In this document: positions 12,662 to 22,220 of the stretch, piece after piece
How the letters are laid out: each line of letters opens with the position of its first letter
Numbering within the stretch: position 1 is the first letter of the stretch
Virus record (IMG/VR): IMGVR_UViG_3300030118_003168
Coordinates: 1 to 64,000 of that record
Reading direction: 5' to 3' (one strand)
Length of the DNA stretch: 64,000 nt
Source: a virus
Program-made: the position numbers and the translations under genes
The notes under the pieces: model-generated
Told to the model about the DNA's origin: nothing
Databases searched by the model: none
Seen by the model: the letters and a program-made list of their open reading frames with translations, nothing else

Positions 12662-12886
12662 ATGTCTTGGAGAAACCTATTGAAGTCTGATGCTCAAGAA
12701 GTAGTAGATAATATAGGTGAATTAAGAGATATTTTGGAAGACTTAGATGAAGTAGTTAGAAGTTTCAATTCTGGAGAAATGATAGACTCAAAAGAATTAA
12801 GAAGCACTTTAGAAGATTATGTTTCTCGTAGCATGAAAGTTCAAAGTGCCTTTTCACAAATGGTAAGAAGAATAGCGAGGTCTTAA
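12662..12886 (+). CDS. W-tagged small helical protein, 74 aa
   Basis: I use ATG 12662 so that the protein begins MSWRNLLKSDAQEVVDNIGE; an in-frame TTG six bases upstream would only add two residues. The rest is helical with an acidic middle (LRDILEDLDEVVRSF) and a basic end (VRRIARS). No family recognised. Confidence 0.65.
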   Translation: MSWRNLLKSDAQEVVDNIGELRDILEDLDEVVRSFNSGEMIDSKELRSTLEDYVSRSMKVQSAFSQMVRRIARS

Positions 12887-12887
12887 T

Positions 12888-13748
12888 ATGAAATGGTTTG
12901 ATATTATTAAAGTAGAAGACATTGACTTTGACAAAGATTTACAGGCTTTTGGTCAATATGGAGAAGGAATAGATGTTAGTAACCGACAGGATATGGACAA
13001 ATTAATGAATAAATTAATAATGAGTTCTGTATTTCAAAGTAAACAACCCGACATAAAGGATTTTGTTAAAGAAAAAATTAGAATTAACCATGTAAGAATT
13101 TACGACTATCTTAAAGAAAAGTTAGGACGAGAACCAACAGATAAACAATTAATTGATTTCATTACAAGAACAATTATGCATGAAGGAACTCATGCTGCTA
13201 TGGGTTCAGAACAAGATTCAATGGCGGAACATCAAGCAGAATATGGAGCATTTACAGGACAATTCCCTGAAAGCACCTATATTAGATTATTAAATTTTGT
13301 TAAACACCCTGCTACAAGAAGAATGCTTTTCCCACCTGAACTAGCGGCTATGTTTAATATGAACATGAAAGATATTAGGCGAACTCCCGATATTATTGAA
13401 AAGGTTGAAGAACTTCTTGCTTATGTTGATGGAATAACTGAAGATATACCATCAGGTAAAAGTAAAGATTCAATGAAAGAAAAACTGACTCGTTTAGAAA
13501 TAACAGCGAGACAAAAGGGAGAACCTATTGTTAGAGAGTGGCCTCATCAAAATATTAAAGAATATTACAGGTTTGCATTGAAACGCTATGGTGATGAAAA
13601 TAAAGAATTATTAGATACTTTAGCAAGAGCAAATGGACTTGACCCTAATGAATTAAAAGCGGCTATGGCGGTAACTACTACTTCTGCACCGACAATGTTC
13701 AATAGAAAGGTTGTGCGAGGAAGAAAAAAGAAAAAGAGGGATGATTGA
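12888..13748 (+). CDS. W-tagged HExxH metallopeptidase-like protein, 286 aa
   Basis: The tag MKWFDIIKVEDIDFD is followed by a domain with IMHEGTHAAM: His98 and His102 would bind zinc, Glu99 would be catalytic and a downstream Glu (114 or 118, in AEHQAEYG) could be the third ligand. This is the zincin pattern of peptidases. The C-terminus is basic (RKVVRGRKKKKRDD). A peptidase carried in the virion could cut host surface or head proteins. It lies in the block of tagged genes upstream of the terminase. The substrate is unknown and the enzyme class rests on the motif alone. Confidence 0.7.
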   Translation: MKWFDIIKVEDIDFDKDLQAFGQYGEGIDVSNRQDMDKLMNKLIMSSVFQSKQPDIKDFVKEKIRINHVRIYDYLKEKLGREPTDKQLIDFITRTIMHEGTHAAMGSEQDSMAEHQAEYGAFTGQFPESTYIRLLNFVKHPATRRMLFPPELAAMFNMNMKDIRRTPDIIEKVEELLAYVDGITEDIPSGKSKDSMKEKLTRLEITARQKGEPIVREWPHQNIKEYYRFALKRYGDENKELLDTLARANGLDPNELKAAMAVTTTSAPTMFNRKVVRGRKKKKRDD

Positions 13749-14893
13749 TGGTAAAAGAAAAGAAAAACTTTAATCCTTTTAAGGGCAACAAAGTGAATCA
13801 AAAATTGAAAAATTCTCGCTTTGTTGAAGAATTTAATACTTGGAGAGATAATTGTAAAGGTATAGGAAGTGGTGATTTATACACAAAGAATGTGCCTAAT
13901 CTATATATGTTTTTAAGAAGACATTTTGTTGCTCCTTTTGTTAGAGCAGGTAGCCGAAATAAACCAATAGAAGGAGAAGGAGTAAATGAATTATTAACTA
14001 TTATTGAAAAGGCAGTTGATGATGATTTGTTTACTGTTGGGAATGCAAAGATTATCAAGCAGTTAGCAGTTGTATTAAAAGAATATAAAGATACAGGAGA
14101 AGATGCTGGCGGAGAGGGTATTGCTGCTGACCCTGCATTTATTTTGTTTACTGAAAAAGTAAAAGGTAGGGGCGGTCAAAAATTAAGAGATAGAAAAGTT
14201 CAAGGACACTATAATAGAGCCGCACCTAAAGATTGGTTTGCAGGAAACAATGCACCCCATCAAGCGTTATTCTCAGAAACTTCTACTAAATATGCAAAAC
14301 CGAGAGGATTGTTATACATCATGGAAGACGCTACAAAGGAATTTGATAACCGCAATACAGATGGATTTGCTGACATTGAACTTGAAATAGATTCAATTCC
14401 AGATGATTTTGATGCAGAAGACTTTGAAGAAATTAGTGCAATTGAAAAGTATTTTGATGCAGTAGTTAGAAACACAGCCTTTTGGAGTGCTGGAGGAAGA
14501 TTACAAGTTCCTAAGTTAAGAAAAGATTTTCAAAGTCAAACTTTCAGACTAACTGAAAAAGACCAAGAAATTATTAGAGATTTAGCAAGATTAGGTAAAA
14601 GAGATGACCCTAACGCAATTGCAGGAAAAGTGACTGAATTTAAATTAACTGCTACTGCTTTACCTTTAATTACTTTGGTTGATAGAGCCTTAAGAAGAAA
14701 AGGAACTAATAAAGCCCCTAACGGTTATAGAGCGTGGCAAAATTCAAGAAAGACTGGTTTTGATTATAGAAAAACTGCAAGGGAAGTTTATGGCACTAAA
14801 GAGCGTCCTAAGAGTGGAAAAGGAAGTAGGACTAGAATGAAACCAGAATCAAGAGTTATTTCTAAAATGTGGCAAATGAATCTTTGGAGATGA
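13748..14893 (+). CDS. Unknown basic late protein, 381 aa
   Basis: The ATG at 13748 (MVKEKKNFNPFKGNKVNQKL) overlaps the previous stop by one base. The protein is basic at both ends; the N-terminal NPFKGNK and C-terminal RPKSGKGSRTRMKPESRV would suit DNA contact. There is a central acidic stretch (IPDDFDAEDFEEISAIEKY). It has no membrane segments and no W-tag at its start, although it is surrounded by tagged genes. No family recognised. Confidence 0.6.
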   Translation: MVKEKKNFNPFKGNKVNQKLKNSRFVEEFNTWRDNCKGIGSGDLYTKNVPNLYMFLRRHFVAPFVRAGSRNKPIEGEGVNELLTIIEKAVDDDLFTVGNAKIIKQLAVVLKEYKDTGEDAGGEGIAADPAFILFTEKVKGRGGQKLRDRKVQGHYNRAAPKDWFAGNNAPHQALFSETSTKYAKPRGLLYIMEDATKEFDNRNTDGFADIELEIDSIPDDFDAEDFEEISAIEKYFDAVVRNTAFWSAGGRLQVPKLRKDFQSQTFRLTEKDQEIIRDLARLGKRDDPNAIAGKVTEFKLTATALPLITLVDRALRRKGTNKAPNGYRAWQNSRKTGFDYRKTAREVYGTKERPKSGKGSRTRMKPESRVISKMWQMNLWR

Positions 14894-14897
14894 TACT

Positions 14898-15206
14898 ATG
14901 TGGAAAAAGATTCTTAAAATTGATATGGAGGAAGCCCGTAGATTAGGAGATAGATATGCTCCTGAAGATATGGATGCTGCTAGAAAAGAAAAGAGCGAAA
15001 GCCTTCAAGGACAATTAAAGCCAGTTATTTTAAAGACTTTAGAAATGTATATGAAAGAAATGAATGAAAGAAACATTAGTCTTTTTAGAGATTCTATGTC
15101 CAGTTTATTAAGAGAATTTCCTAGTCCTCCCCGCTTAAGTCGTAGCACTACTACTGAAGCAAAGAACGAGAATAAAAAGAAAATACTTGATTACTTCAAG
15201 GAGTGA
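14898..15206 (+). CDS. W-tagged protein, 102 aa
   Basis: The tag appears in its short form, MWKKILKIDMEEARRLGDRY. The remainder is helical with a serine/arginine stretch (PSPPRLSRSTTTEAKNENKKK). GATACT precedes the ATG, and the next gene begins just after its stop. No other domain is visible. Confidence 0.65.
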   Translation: MWKKILKIDMEEARRLGDRYAPEDMDAARKEKSESLQGQLKPVILKTLEMYMKEMNERNISLFRDSMSSLLREFPSPPRLSRSTTTEAKNENKKKILDYFKE

Positions 15207-15211
15207 CTACT

Positions 15212-15877
15212 ATGACTATTAATCGTAAAAGATGTGGTATGTGCCAACATGAAGATAGAGAGGAACTTGAGTCTATGTTAGAAACAGGACAAACAACCTG
15301 CGATGAATTAGATGCACAGTTTGATTGGAGAAGTGGAACTGCCGCCCAACATCAAAGAAATCATATGGGTAATTATACTAAAGCATCAAATCCTCGTTGT
15401 AAGTTATGCACAGACCCAATGAGGAAACACTATGAACTTGCGATTAAAGAAGGTAATATATCAACGGAGGCTGTTTCTTCGGCCTTAGACATGACAAAAG
15501 AACAGGTTCAAAGACACATTAAGCACCACTTAACGCCAATCGTGCAGCAATCCGCAGCCGCTATCATAGCAAAAAAGGATGTAAATGAAGTTGAATTGCT
15601 ATCAAACAATGTTGCTAAGTTAGATATGCGTTTAGAGCAAGTCTTTAACGATTTAGGGAATGATTTAGACCCTAAGATGATTGATGCCTTAACTAAGTTA
15701 GCAAGAGAGATTAGAGAATCTTTGAAGTATCTTATGGAGTTTAAGGGTAAATTGATTCACAAGCGACAAGATACAATTATTGTCGCACAAATGCAAATTG
15801 TTCAAGAAGTGCTTGCACAGAACAATCCTGAGATTTGGTTAGATATTAAGAAAAGAATGCAGGAGAAGTTACAATGA
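15212..15877 (+). CDS. Zinc-finger helix-turn-helix protein, possible small terminase
   Basis: With ATG 15212 (after GGAGTGACTAC) the protein starts MTINRKRCGMCQHEDREELE. It carries two similar units: CGMC...H47/H51 and CKLC (63-66)...RHIKHHL (101-107). Each couples a CxxC pair to a helix-turn-helix-like segment (ISTEAVSSALDMTKEQVQRH). From memory, CxxC-x(n)-RHxxHH proteins are common near phage terminases and may recognise packaging sites. The second half is a coiled coil. It lies some 9 kb before the large terminase, so the small-terminase role is a reasonable guess rather than a demonstration. Confidence 0.55.
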   Translation: MTINRKRCGMCQHEDREELESMLETGQTTCDELDAQFDWRSGTAAQHQRNHMGNYTKASNPRCKLCTDPMRKHYELAIKEGNISTEAVSSALDMTKEQVQRHIKHHLTPIVQQSAAAIIAKKDVNEVELLSNNVAKLDMRLEQVFNDLGNDLDPKMIDALTKLAREIRESLKYLMEFKGKLIHKRQDTIIVAQMQIVQEVLAQNNPEIWLDIKKRMQEKLQ

Positions 15878-16311
15878 GTTGGCAATCTATTCTTAAAAAT
15901 GATGCTTGGAGAATGGTTCAAGCACATATGGCGGAAGATAGAATAATGAGGCCAAAAAGAAAAGAAGACCATCCTCTCCAACAAAAAAGAAAAAAACTTC
16001 TTAAAGATTTAAGAGAAAGAATAGAAAGAGAATTAGGCCCAGAACCAAAAGAACCCGATGATTACATACATGACCATCCTTATTATATATGGCATAGAAC
16101 AAAAACAGATTCACCTGAGCAAAAGGAATATTGGGCATTAGGAAGAAAAATAGATTTTGAATACGAACATGGGGTGGGTTTCTTTCAAGGGCAAGAACCT
16201 GAAGATATTACACCGTTTCATGGATTTAAACAACCTAAATTTGATGAAGCCTTTTATAGAGAAAAAGGTTATGAACCACCACAAAATAAAAAACACATGA
16301 AAAGGGATTAA
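15874..16311 (+). CDS. W-tagged protein, 145 aa, charged
   Basis: MSWQSILKNDAWRMVQAHMA carries the tag. The body is rich in K, E, P and H (DDYIHDHPYYIWHRTKTDSP, HGFKQPKFDEAF). No catalytic motif is seen. It overlaps the preceding gene by ATGA and the next starts two bases after its stop, so expression is coupled. Confidence 0.65.
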   Translation: MSWQSILKNDAWRMVQAHMAEDRIMRPKRKEDHPLQQKRKKLLKDLRERIERELGPEPKEPDDYIHDHPYYIWHRTKTDSPEQKEYWALGRKIDFEYEHGVGFFQGQEPEDITPFHGFKQPKFDEAFYREKGYEPPQNKKHMKRD

Positions 16312-16312
16312 A

Positions 16313-16633
16313 ATGACTTGGTGGAATATCATTAAAGTTTCCAAAGTGAAACGAAAGATTAAACAGAAGATGAAAGAACTCGGCTATAAAATAGTTGATG
16401 AAGATGATTCAAGAGCGCATGGAGGCGCAATCGCTTTTCTTGAACCATATCCACATGAAGGACATGAAAAGATTCACCCTCACAAATATTTTCCAGAAGG
16501 TTCTCCTAAGAACTTACAGAATGTTTTAAGAAGATTACCTGCTAAACTCCGCAATCAAACAAGAAGGGGATATAGGCCAAAGACGGGAACTATTAACTAT
16601 GACGATTATTTAAGGGAAAGAGGCGAGGCTTAG
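16313..16633 (+). CDS. W-tagged basic protein, 106 aa
   Basis: MTWWNIIKVSKVKRKIKQKM carries the tag and is then strongly basic. The middle has a His-rich loop (HEGHEKIHPHKYFPEG). The C-terminal TGTINYDDYLRERGE resembles NVSYDDYMRNYKS in the tagged protein at 22217, so the two share a second short motif. Function unknown; DNA association is plausible. Confidence 0.65.
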   Translation: MTWWNIIKVSKVKRKIKQKMKELGYKIVDEDDSRAHGGAIAFLEPYPHEGHEKIHPHKYFPEGSPKNLQNVLRRLPAKLRNQTRRGYRPKTGTINYDDYLRERGEA

Positions 16634-16634
16634 A

Positions 16635-18902
16635 ATGAATTGGTTTAATGTTGTTAAAATCATCGGTATGCCTATGAGTAGGATATTTTTATCCAATATC
16701 GTAGTCAATAGAGCCGAGTTTGAAAACACATTAAACAAATTAAGAAGCCTACAAAAAGTTCCTAGTCGTCTTCAAGGCATAATAAACAATGATAAGTCAC
16801 ACAAATCTTATTATGATGAAGGAGTAAAAGCAAATACTACTGAAATTGACCTGTCTGAAGAAGAATCAAAAGAAATGTTTGATGAAATGCTACAAATTAT
16901 GGCAGAAAAAACAAAAGAATTTACTCCTAGAAAATATTATACCATTGAAAAGACTAGAGAATTACTTTCTGAAGCAATTAAAGCCAAAAATTCTGATGAA
17001 AAAGACAAAGTTGCTGAAATTGTTTTAGAGATTATCGAAAATAATCCTTCAAGAGCGCAATTTTGGGCTGAAAATATCCCTGAGAGAGAAAGATTGGACT
17101 TTTTAAAAGAATATTTAGAAGAAACTGAAGGAAAATCCCATCTTTTCTTTGAAAATCCACCTTCAAACAAGAAAATTTTAGCGGATTTTGCTGAAATGAT
17201 TGGCGGAACAGTAAAAGGCGACAAAATTTTCGTAAATTTTGAGTCGCAAACTGATTTGGTGCGAAGATTACGACCATCTGAGCAACAACAAAAAGAATTT
17301 GAGGCATATAGAGCAAATAATGAAGGAAAAAAGAGCGATGAAGAGAAAGAATTTGATAAACGCTTTAAATTTTACAACAAAAACATAAGACCTCTTAAGC
17401 CTAAACTCAAAAAAGGAACAGTAACTACTACAATTGATTCAAGATTGTTAGAAGCAAAAGAATTGAACATTAGAGGGGCTAAATATCAGATTGTTGGGGA
17501 GTTTGACGAGCGTTCTGTCTTTAAATACATTGAAATTGTTGAAGGATTAAGAAATTCTAAAAGAATATGGATGCCAAAAGAACTTGCTAATGGTGATTCT
17601 TTGCCTAAAGATGATGGGTTAATTTTTCTTCCAAGACAAAGCGGAAATGTTAAGTCTCTTATTCTAAATCCTTATACTTCTATTATTCTAAACAGTAGTT
17701 TTGGTGATAAAGACTCATGGTTCAAAACATTTTTCGGTGCTTTGCGAACAAATGAAGTTTTAACTGATGATGAAGTAGAACAAATAATTATTGATGATAT
17801 TTCTCTTGCTTTAATAAATAATAGTGATGAAAGTAGATTAAAAATAAGAACTGCATCTTTTTCAAGACTACCTAAAATAAGAAATCTTATTTTAACTATT
17901 AGTGACCAAAAGACTCTTAAAAAAAGATTAAATGAAATGATTAGACAAATTATTTCTGAAAATCAAGGAGAAGGTAGTTTAGGAGAAGAACTAACTAAAA
18001 AGAAACTATCTCTCCGTAGGGAACAACTTTCTTTACTTGATAAATACTTTAGCATAAAAGAGGGCGATAAAATCGCTCCTCTTTTGAAAGAAGAATATGG
18101 CGAGGATGATGTAGATATTTTATATTACGATTCAGGAGGAAATCCTGTTGATTCTAAAAATGATGCTTTTTATGTTGATTTTGATATTTATGGGGATAGA
18201 ATAAATCCTTCTAACATTAAAGAATATATACAGAAAGAAATTAAATTAACCGAAACCCAAAGAAGCAGACCAGCAAGAGGACTTGAACTTGCATTAAAAG
18301 AATTGAAAGGACTTTTAGAAAAATTACCCGAATCTGATAAATCTAAACAAATAAAAGACAAACTAAGAGAATCCTATACAAAAGATATTGCTAGACTAGA
18401 ACAAGCAATAAAGGACAGAAAAGATAAACCTGCATCTATCAAAGAATCAGAAAATAAAATACAACAACTAAGAGAGGACTTGGTTAGACCAACTAATTTT
18501 GTTGATTATGTTATTTCTGTTGCTTCTAAAGAATCCATAAATACATTAATAGATACTCCGCTAAGTAGTGCTTCTTCATTAGAACAGATTAGCCCCAAAA
18601 ATAGTTTAATCTATCTTACTTACATGGCGGAACGGGTCGCTGACGATGTAGTAGGAGAAGCGTTTAATAAAATAAACGATAACCCCAATTCAGACGAGGC
18701 GAAAGAGGTTCTTACAAAACTTAATGATAAAATACCTAAACTATTAGGAGATATTAAAACAAATGTCATTGGTGCATTCAAAAACCGACTTCAATTTTTC
18801 TTAGATAATTACGGACAAAAATTCCAAAATAAAACAAATAAAATTCAAGTAGCACCAGCACTTAAAGCATTTATAAACGCTAACATGATTCAGGAGGTTT
18901 AG
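16635..18902 (+). CDS. W-tagged large late protein, 755 aa
   Basis: The tag MNWFNVVKIIGMPMSRIFLS opens a long, lysine/glutamate-rich protein with many predicted helices (for example the coiled-coil-like LEKLPESDKSKQIKDKLRES). It has no membrane span, cysteine cluster or nucleotide-binding motif that I can see. Size and position suggest a virion or internal head protein. It may form a structural pair with the equally large untagged product of the next gene. Confidence 0.6.
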   Translation: MNWFNVVKIIGMPMSRIFLSNIVVNRAEFENTLNKLRSLQKVPSRLQGIINNDKSHKSYYDEGVKANTTEIDLSEEESKEMFDEMLQIMAEKTKEFTPRKYYTIEKTRELLSEAIKAKNSDEKDKVAEIVLEIIENNPSRAQFWAENIPERERLDFLKEYLEETEGKSHLFFENPPSNKKILADFAEMIGGTVKGDKIFVNFESQTDLVRRLRPSEQQQKEFEAYRANNEGKKSDEEKEFDKRFKFYNKNIRPLKPKLKKGTVTTTIDSRLLEAKELNIRGAKYQIVGEFDERSVFKYIEIVEGLRNSKRIWMPKELANGDSLPKDDGLIFLPRQSGNVKSLILNPYTSIILNSSFGDKDSWFKTFFGALRTNEVLTDDEVEQIIIDDISLALINNSDESRLKIRTASFSRLPKIRNLILTISDQKTLKKRLNEMIRQIISENQGEGSLGEELTKKKLSLRREQLSLLDKYFSIKEGDKIAPLLKEEYGEDDVDILYYDSGGNPVDSKNDAFYVDFDIYGDRINPSNIKEYIQKEIKLTETQRSRPARGLELALKELKGLLEKLPESDKSKQIKDKLRESYTKDIARLEQAIKDRKDKPASIKESENKIQQLREDLVRPTNFVDYVISVASKESINTLIDTPLSSASSLEQISPKNSLIYLTYMAERVADDVVGEAFNKINDNPNSDEAKEVLTKLNDKIPKLLGDIKTNVIGAFKNRLQFFLDNYGQKFQNKTNKIQVAPALKAFINANMIQEV

Positions 18903-18904
18903 TA

Positions 18905-21400
18905 ATGACATATACAGATGATGATTTAGACAGAATTATTTCTTTAACGGGTGGCGCAAAAGGCAAGGCCATTAAAACAATAATGGATAAAGAAGTGGAC
19001 AGGCTTAAATTAGAAGCACAAAGAGCAGATAATGAAGAAGAAGCCCGCAAATTGATTCCTGAAAAGAGAAAAAAATATAAAGATGCTCTAATGGAAGCAA
19101 TTAAAACAAGAAAGCAAACTACTGGAAAAGGAACAGGGCAACTTAATGTTTTAGCAAAAATTATTGATATGAACATTTTTCACAACGGAAATCTTATTTC
19201 AGCCGCTACTCTTGTTGAAAACGATTTAACAGGACAGTTAGAGATTAGAAATCCAAAGCCTACAATCTTTGAAAATAATGCTTTTGCTTCTGAATTAAAC
19301 GCATCTGGAAATCTAGGACGCAACCTTAAGAGAATAAAAGAAATAATTGAAGAACAAAATGTTGAAGCGAAAGATGTTGAGATTACAAGTAATTTTCCAG
19401 TAGATAGATTCTTAGGTTCTATTGATGCTTCTAAAGGAAGTAAAAGAAAAGATATTTATGATTATTGGAACTCTATTGCTAATATATTTCCTGAATTAAA
19501 GAAAGATGCTGAAGAATTATTGGATGCAGTAAGTAAAGATGATGATTTACCTCAAGAACTGAAAGATGATTTTGAAAGAATCTTTGATATGGGAGATTTT
19601 GATAGATTAGAATATGTTGCGAAATTCCCTCTTGCTAAGGGAGAAGTTCTTGAAGCAAGGCATCGTTTCTTTAATATCGTTGCAGGATTAATTTCTGCTG
19701 AAAGACTATTTGATGCTGAAACAATTAAAGGTAAAGGATTTGACGATGATGATATAGGGGCAGGGGATATTACTGGTGAATTAATGAGAGAAATGGCTCA
19801 AGGTATTGAAGATGCTATTGACTCTAACATAGGATATGATTCTAAAGACCCTCAAAATAATACTACTCCTAAAGGATGGAATGATGAAATTGATATGACA
19901 TTGATTGATGAAGGGGTAGAATGGCTTAATGATGTTTCTATTCTTCAAGCACAGGCTGACCCATTGTTAATGTATGAAAACAACAGGGGAGGAAAACTTC
20001 TCTCAATAACCAAAGAAGGAGAAGAAGATTTAGTTGATTTATTGGATGCTGCACTTGATGAAGTAGAAGAAGCAGAAGAAAGAGAAGGAAAAAGAATAAC
20101 AGGATTTACTACTTCTTTAGACTTTAAGACTGACCTTGAAAATTGGTTAGAACAAACAAAAGACACTCTTACTTTGGATAATGATGTTGAATTTTGGTTG
20201 CCTATATCTGTAATGGATAATGCTGATTTTGATGATTTATACCCTGACAAAAAATATTTTAATGGTTTGTCTGGAGAATTTATTAATCTTGATAATCTAC
20301 AAGAAATAGAAGATTTCTTTGAAGATATGTATGATTTACTTTCAAAAGGCATTATTGCTTATGCTTCTGACATTAGAACCTCTAAAGGAAGAAGAAGGGG
20401 AACTGATATGCGGGAAACCTTGCGTGGAATTGGTAGAACTAATAGATTAGCCCAAGCAGCAAAAAGGCAGTATAGAAAAGTAGAATCAATAGATTCAGAA
20501 ATAAAAGAAGATTTGTTAAGTGATTCTATTAAAGGAGCGTTAGAAAAGTTTATGGAAACTGCTTTAGATTATTACTTTACTCCTGCATATAGCGGTAGAT
20601 TAACTATTCAAATACCGAGTTTCATGGGAAGTATTGGAGGAAAAGTCATGCAAACTCTTTCTTTAGATTTAGGACTTGAAACCGTCATGTCTGGTTCTTA
20701 TAAAAAATTAATGAGAGGTTCTGCTAAATCTTTCAAAGCAACTGATTTAAAAAATATAGCAGACTTCTTAGAAATGATTTTCTTAAAATCTATTAAGATT
20801 GATGCTTTCCTTATTGCATCTGCTGAAAGAGCAGCAAGGTCATTAACAAAAATATTTGGGAAAAAGGAAGAAAATAATCAATATTTTGCTGGTTTAGTCC
20901 ATCACTTTATGGTTGAAACAAAAGATAGAGAAAGAGAAAATAAAAAGTTTAATGGGACTCCTATTAAAGAATTAGCGGAGAAGTTTGACTTTGGTTATCG
21001 TTCAAGGAGAGCATATCCTATATTTGCTTTACCTCATTGGTTAGACATGAATCAAGGATTAATTACTCAAAAGAATCCTAGAGCAAAGTCTGAATATAAT
21101 AGATTAAAAACTGTCTTTGAGCAAGTTCAAGCAGATTTACCCGTTCTTATTCATAAGATGTTAGAGGCACATGATATTATTCGTGAACAATTAGGTTTAC
21201 CTGTTGTTCATGGATTTTTCCCGTTAAACACTATTGGTTATGATACTATGATAAATAAGATGCAAGTAGAAGATAATATAGACTTAAGCACCTATGAAGT
21301 AGAAACAATAGTTAAAGCACTAGACTCACATCAAAATATCTCAAAAGAATTTGGAATCAGCACAGAACAAGTTTATGCAATTAAAGCACACTTTAGGTGA
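18905..21400 (+). CDS. Large late protein, 831 aa, unknown
   Basis: MTYTDDDLDRIISLTGGAKG starts two bases after the previous stop. The protein is acidic and mostly helical, with a glutamate-rich stretch (DALDEVEEAEEREGKRI). The C-terminal segment (HQNISKEFGISTEQVYAIKA) looks like a helix-turn-helix. It carries no W-tag. No recognised family; likely virion-associated by position only. Confidence 0.6.
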   Translation: MTYTDDDLDRIISLTGGAKGKAIKTIMDKEVDRLKLEAQRADNEEEARKLIPEKRKKYKDALMEAIKTRKQTTGKGTGQLNVLAKIIDMNIFHNGNLISAATLVENDLTGQLEIRNPKPTIFENNAFASELNASGNLGRNLKRIKEIIEEQNVEAKDVEITSNFPVDRFLGSIDASKGSKRKDIYDYWNSIANIFPELKKDAEELLDAVSKDDDLPQELKDDFERIFDMGDFDRLEYVAKFPLAKGEVLEARHRFFNIVAGLISAERLFDAETIKGKGFDDDDIGAGDITGELMREMAQGIEDAIDSNIGYDSKDPQNNTTPKGWNDEIDMTLIDEGVEWLNDVSILQAQADPLLMYENNRGGKLLSITKEGEEDLVDLLDAALDEVEEAEEREGKRITGFTTSLDFKTDLENWLEQTKDTLTLDNDVEFWLPISVMDNADFDDLYPDKKYFNGLSGEFINLDNLQEIEDFFEDMYDLLSKGIIAYASDIRTSKGRRRGTDMRETLRGIGRTNRLAQAAKRQYRKVESIDSEIKEDLLSDSIKGALEKFMETALDYYFTPAYSGRLTIQIPSFMGSIGGKVMQTLSLDLGLETVMSGSYKKLMRGSAKSFKATDLKNIADFLEMIFLKSIKIDAFLIASAERAARSLTKIFGKKEENNQYFAGLVHHFMVETKDRERENKKFNGTPIKELAEKFDFGYRSRRAYPIFALPHWLDMNQGLITQKNPRAKSEYNRLKTVFEQVQADLPVLIHKMLEAHDIIREQLGLPVVHGFFPLNTIGYDTMINKMQVEDNIDLSTYEVETIVKALDSHQNISKEFGISTEQVYAIKAHFR

Positions 21401-21404
21401 TAAT

Positions 21405-21611
21405 ATGACATGGGAAGAAATATTAAAGAAGAAAAAGAAGAAGTCTACCGTAAATCAGTCTGGAAACTATACAAAACCTGGAATGCGGAAAAGAATCTTT
21501 AATAGAATTAAAGCGGGAACAAAAGGCGGTGCAGCAGGTCAATGGTCTGCAAGAAAAGCACAAATGCTGGCTCAAGCGTATAAAAGGGCTGGTGGTGGCT
21601 ATAAAAATTAA
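21405..21611 (+). CDS. W-tagged basic protein with GGxxGQWSARKAQ domain, 68 aa
   Basis: The start at ATG 21405, after GGTGATAAT, gives MTWEEILKKKKKKSTVNQSG. The remainder (PGMRKRIFNRIKAGTKGG, AGQWSARKAQMLAQAYKRAG) closely matches, from memory, a short basic domain seen in many marine phage proteins, where Q-W-S-A-R-K-A-Q is the hallmark. That domain probably binds nucleic acid. The tag has simply been added in front of it. Confidence 0.7.
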   Translation: MTWEEILKKKKKKSTVNQSGNYTKPGMRKRIFNRIKAGTKGGAAGQWSARKAQMLAQAYKRAGGGYKN

Positions 21612-21876
21612 TTGGCGTAAAATCCTAAAAGCCAAATCAAAAAGGCAACAGGACTTATCTACTTGGACTGATGAAGATTGGGGAAGTGCTGAACAACACC
21701 GAGCAAAAGCAAAAGGAAAAAAAGCACCATCTAAGACTAAAGGAAGATATATGCCGAAATCAACCTATCAAAGAACAGATAAAAAAACTTTAAGGTATCA
21801 AGACGCAAAGAAGAGAAAAGGTCGCAAAAAAGGTATTCAGCATGTTCCAACAGGAAAGAAGTTTAGTCAAAAGTGA
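21607..21876 (+). CDS. W-tagged basic protein, apparent ATT start, 89 aa
   Basis: The coding frame reads I-N-W-R-K-I-L-K-A-K from 21607. If the ATT at 21607-21609 is the start codon, the protein begins MNWRKILKAK, a perfect tag, and overlaps the previous TAA just as ATGA junctions do. Conventional starts in this frame lie further upstream inside the previous gene and give an unrelated N-terminus. GGTGGTGG lies eight bases upstream. The body is lysine-rich (KAKGKKAPSKTKGRYMPKS), as for a DNA-binding protein. A sequencing error (ATG to ATT) is possible. Confidence 0.55.
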   Translation: MNWRKILKAKSKRQQDLSTWTDEDWGSAEQHRAKAKGKKAPSKTKGRYMPKSTYQRTDKKTLRYQDAKKRKGRKKGIQHVPTGKKFSQK

Positions 21877-21881
21877 TTATA

Positions 21882-22220
21882 ATGTGGCAAAAAATCTTAA
21901 AGGCTGACCCAAAGAAAGGAACAGGTAAGAAACCAAAAGGTTCAGCAAGAAGATTATATACAGATGAAAACCCAAAAGATACTGTTCCTGTAAAGTTTAA
22001 AACAGCAAAAGATGTAAGAGAAACATTTGCAAGCGGTTCATTTAAATCTAAACCACACAAAAGACAATCACAAATAATTAATTTAGTTGAACAAAGAGCA
22101 AGAGTAGCGGCTAAAAGAGCAAAAGACCCCGAAACAAAAAAGAGATTAAATGCTGCACATAAAGTTGCTTTAGCAAGAAAAGAATCAAGCAAAAGAAAAA
22201 CCGAGAGGATGAAAAAATGA
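21882..22220 (+). CDS. W-tagged basic protein, 112 aa
   Basis: ATG 21882, behind GTGATTATA, gives the short tag form MWQKILKADPKKGTGKKPKG. The protein is lysine-, arginine- and alanine-rich (RVAAKRAKDPETKKRLNAAH), resembling a histone-like or protamine-like DNA binder. A GTG nine bases earlier is the alternative start but would put residues before the tag. It overlaps the next gene by ATGA. Confidence 0.65.
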   Translation: MWQKILKADPKKGTGKKPKGSARRLYTDENPKDTVPVKFKTAKDVRETFASGSFKSKPHKRQSQIINLVEQRARVAAKRAKDPETKKRLNAAHKVALARKESSKRKTERMKK

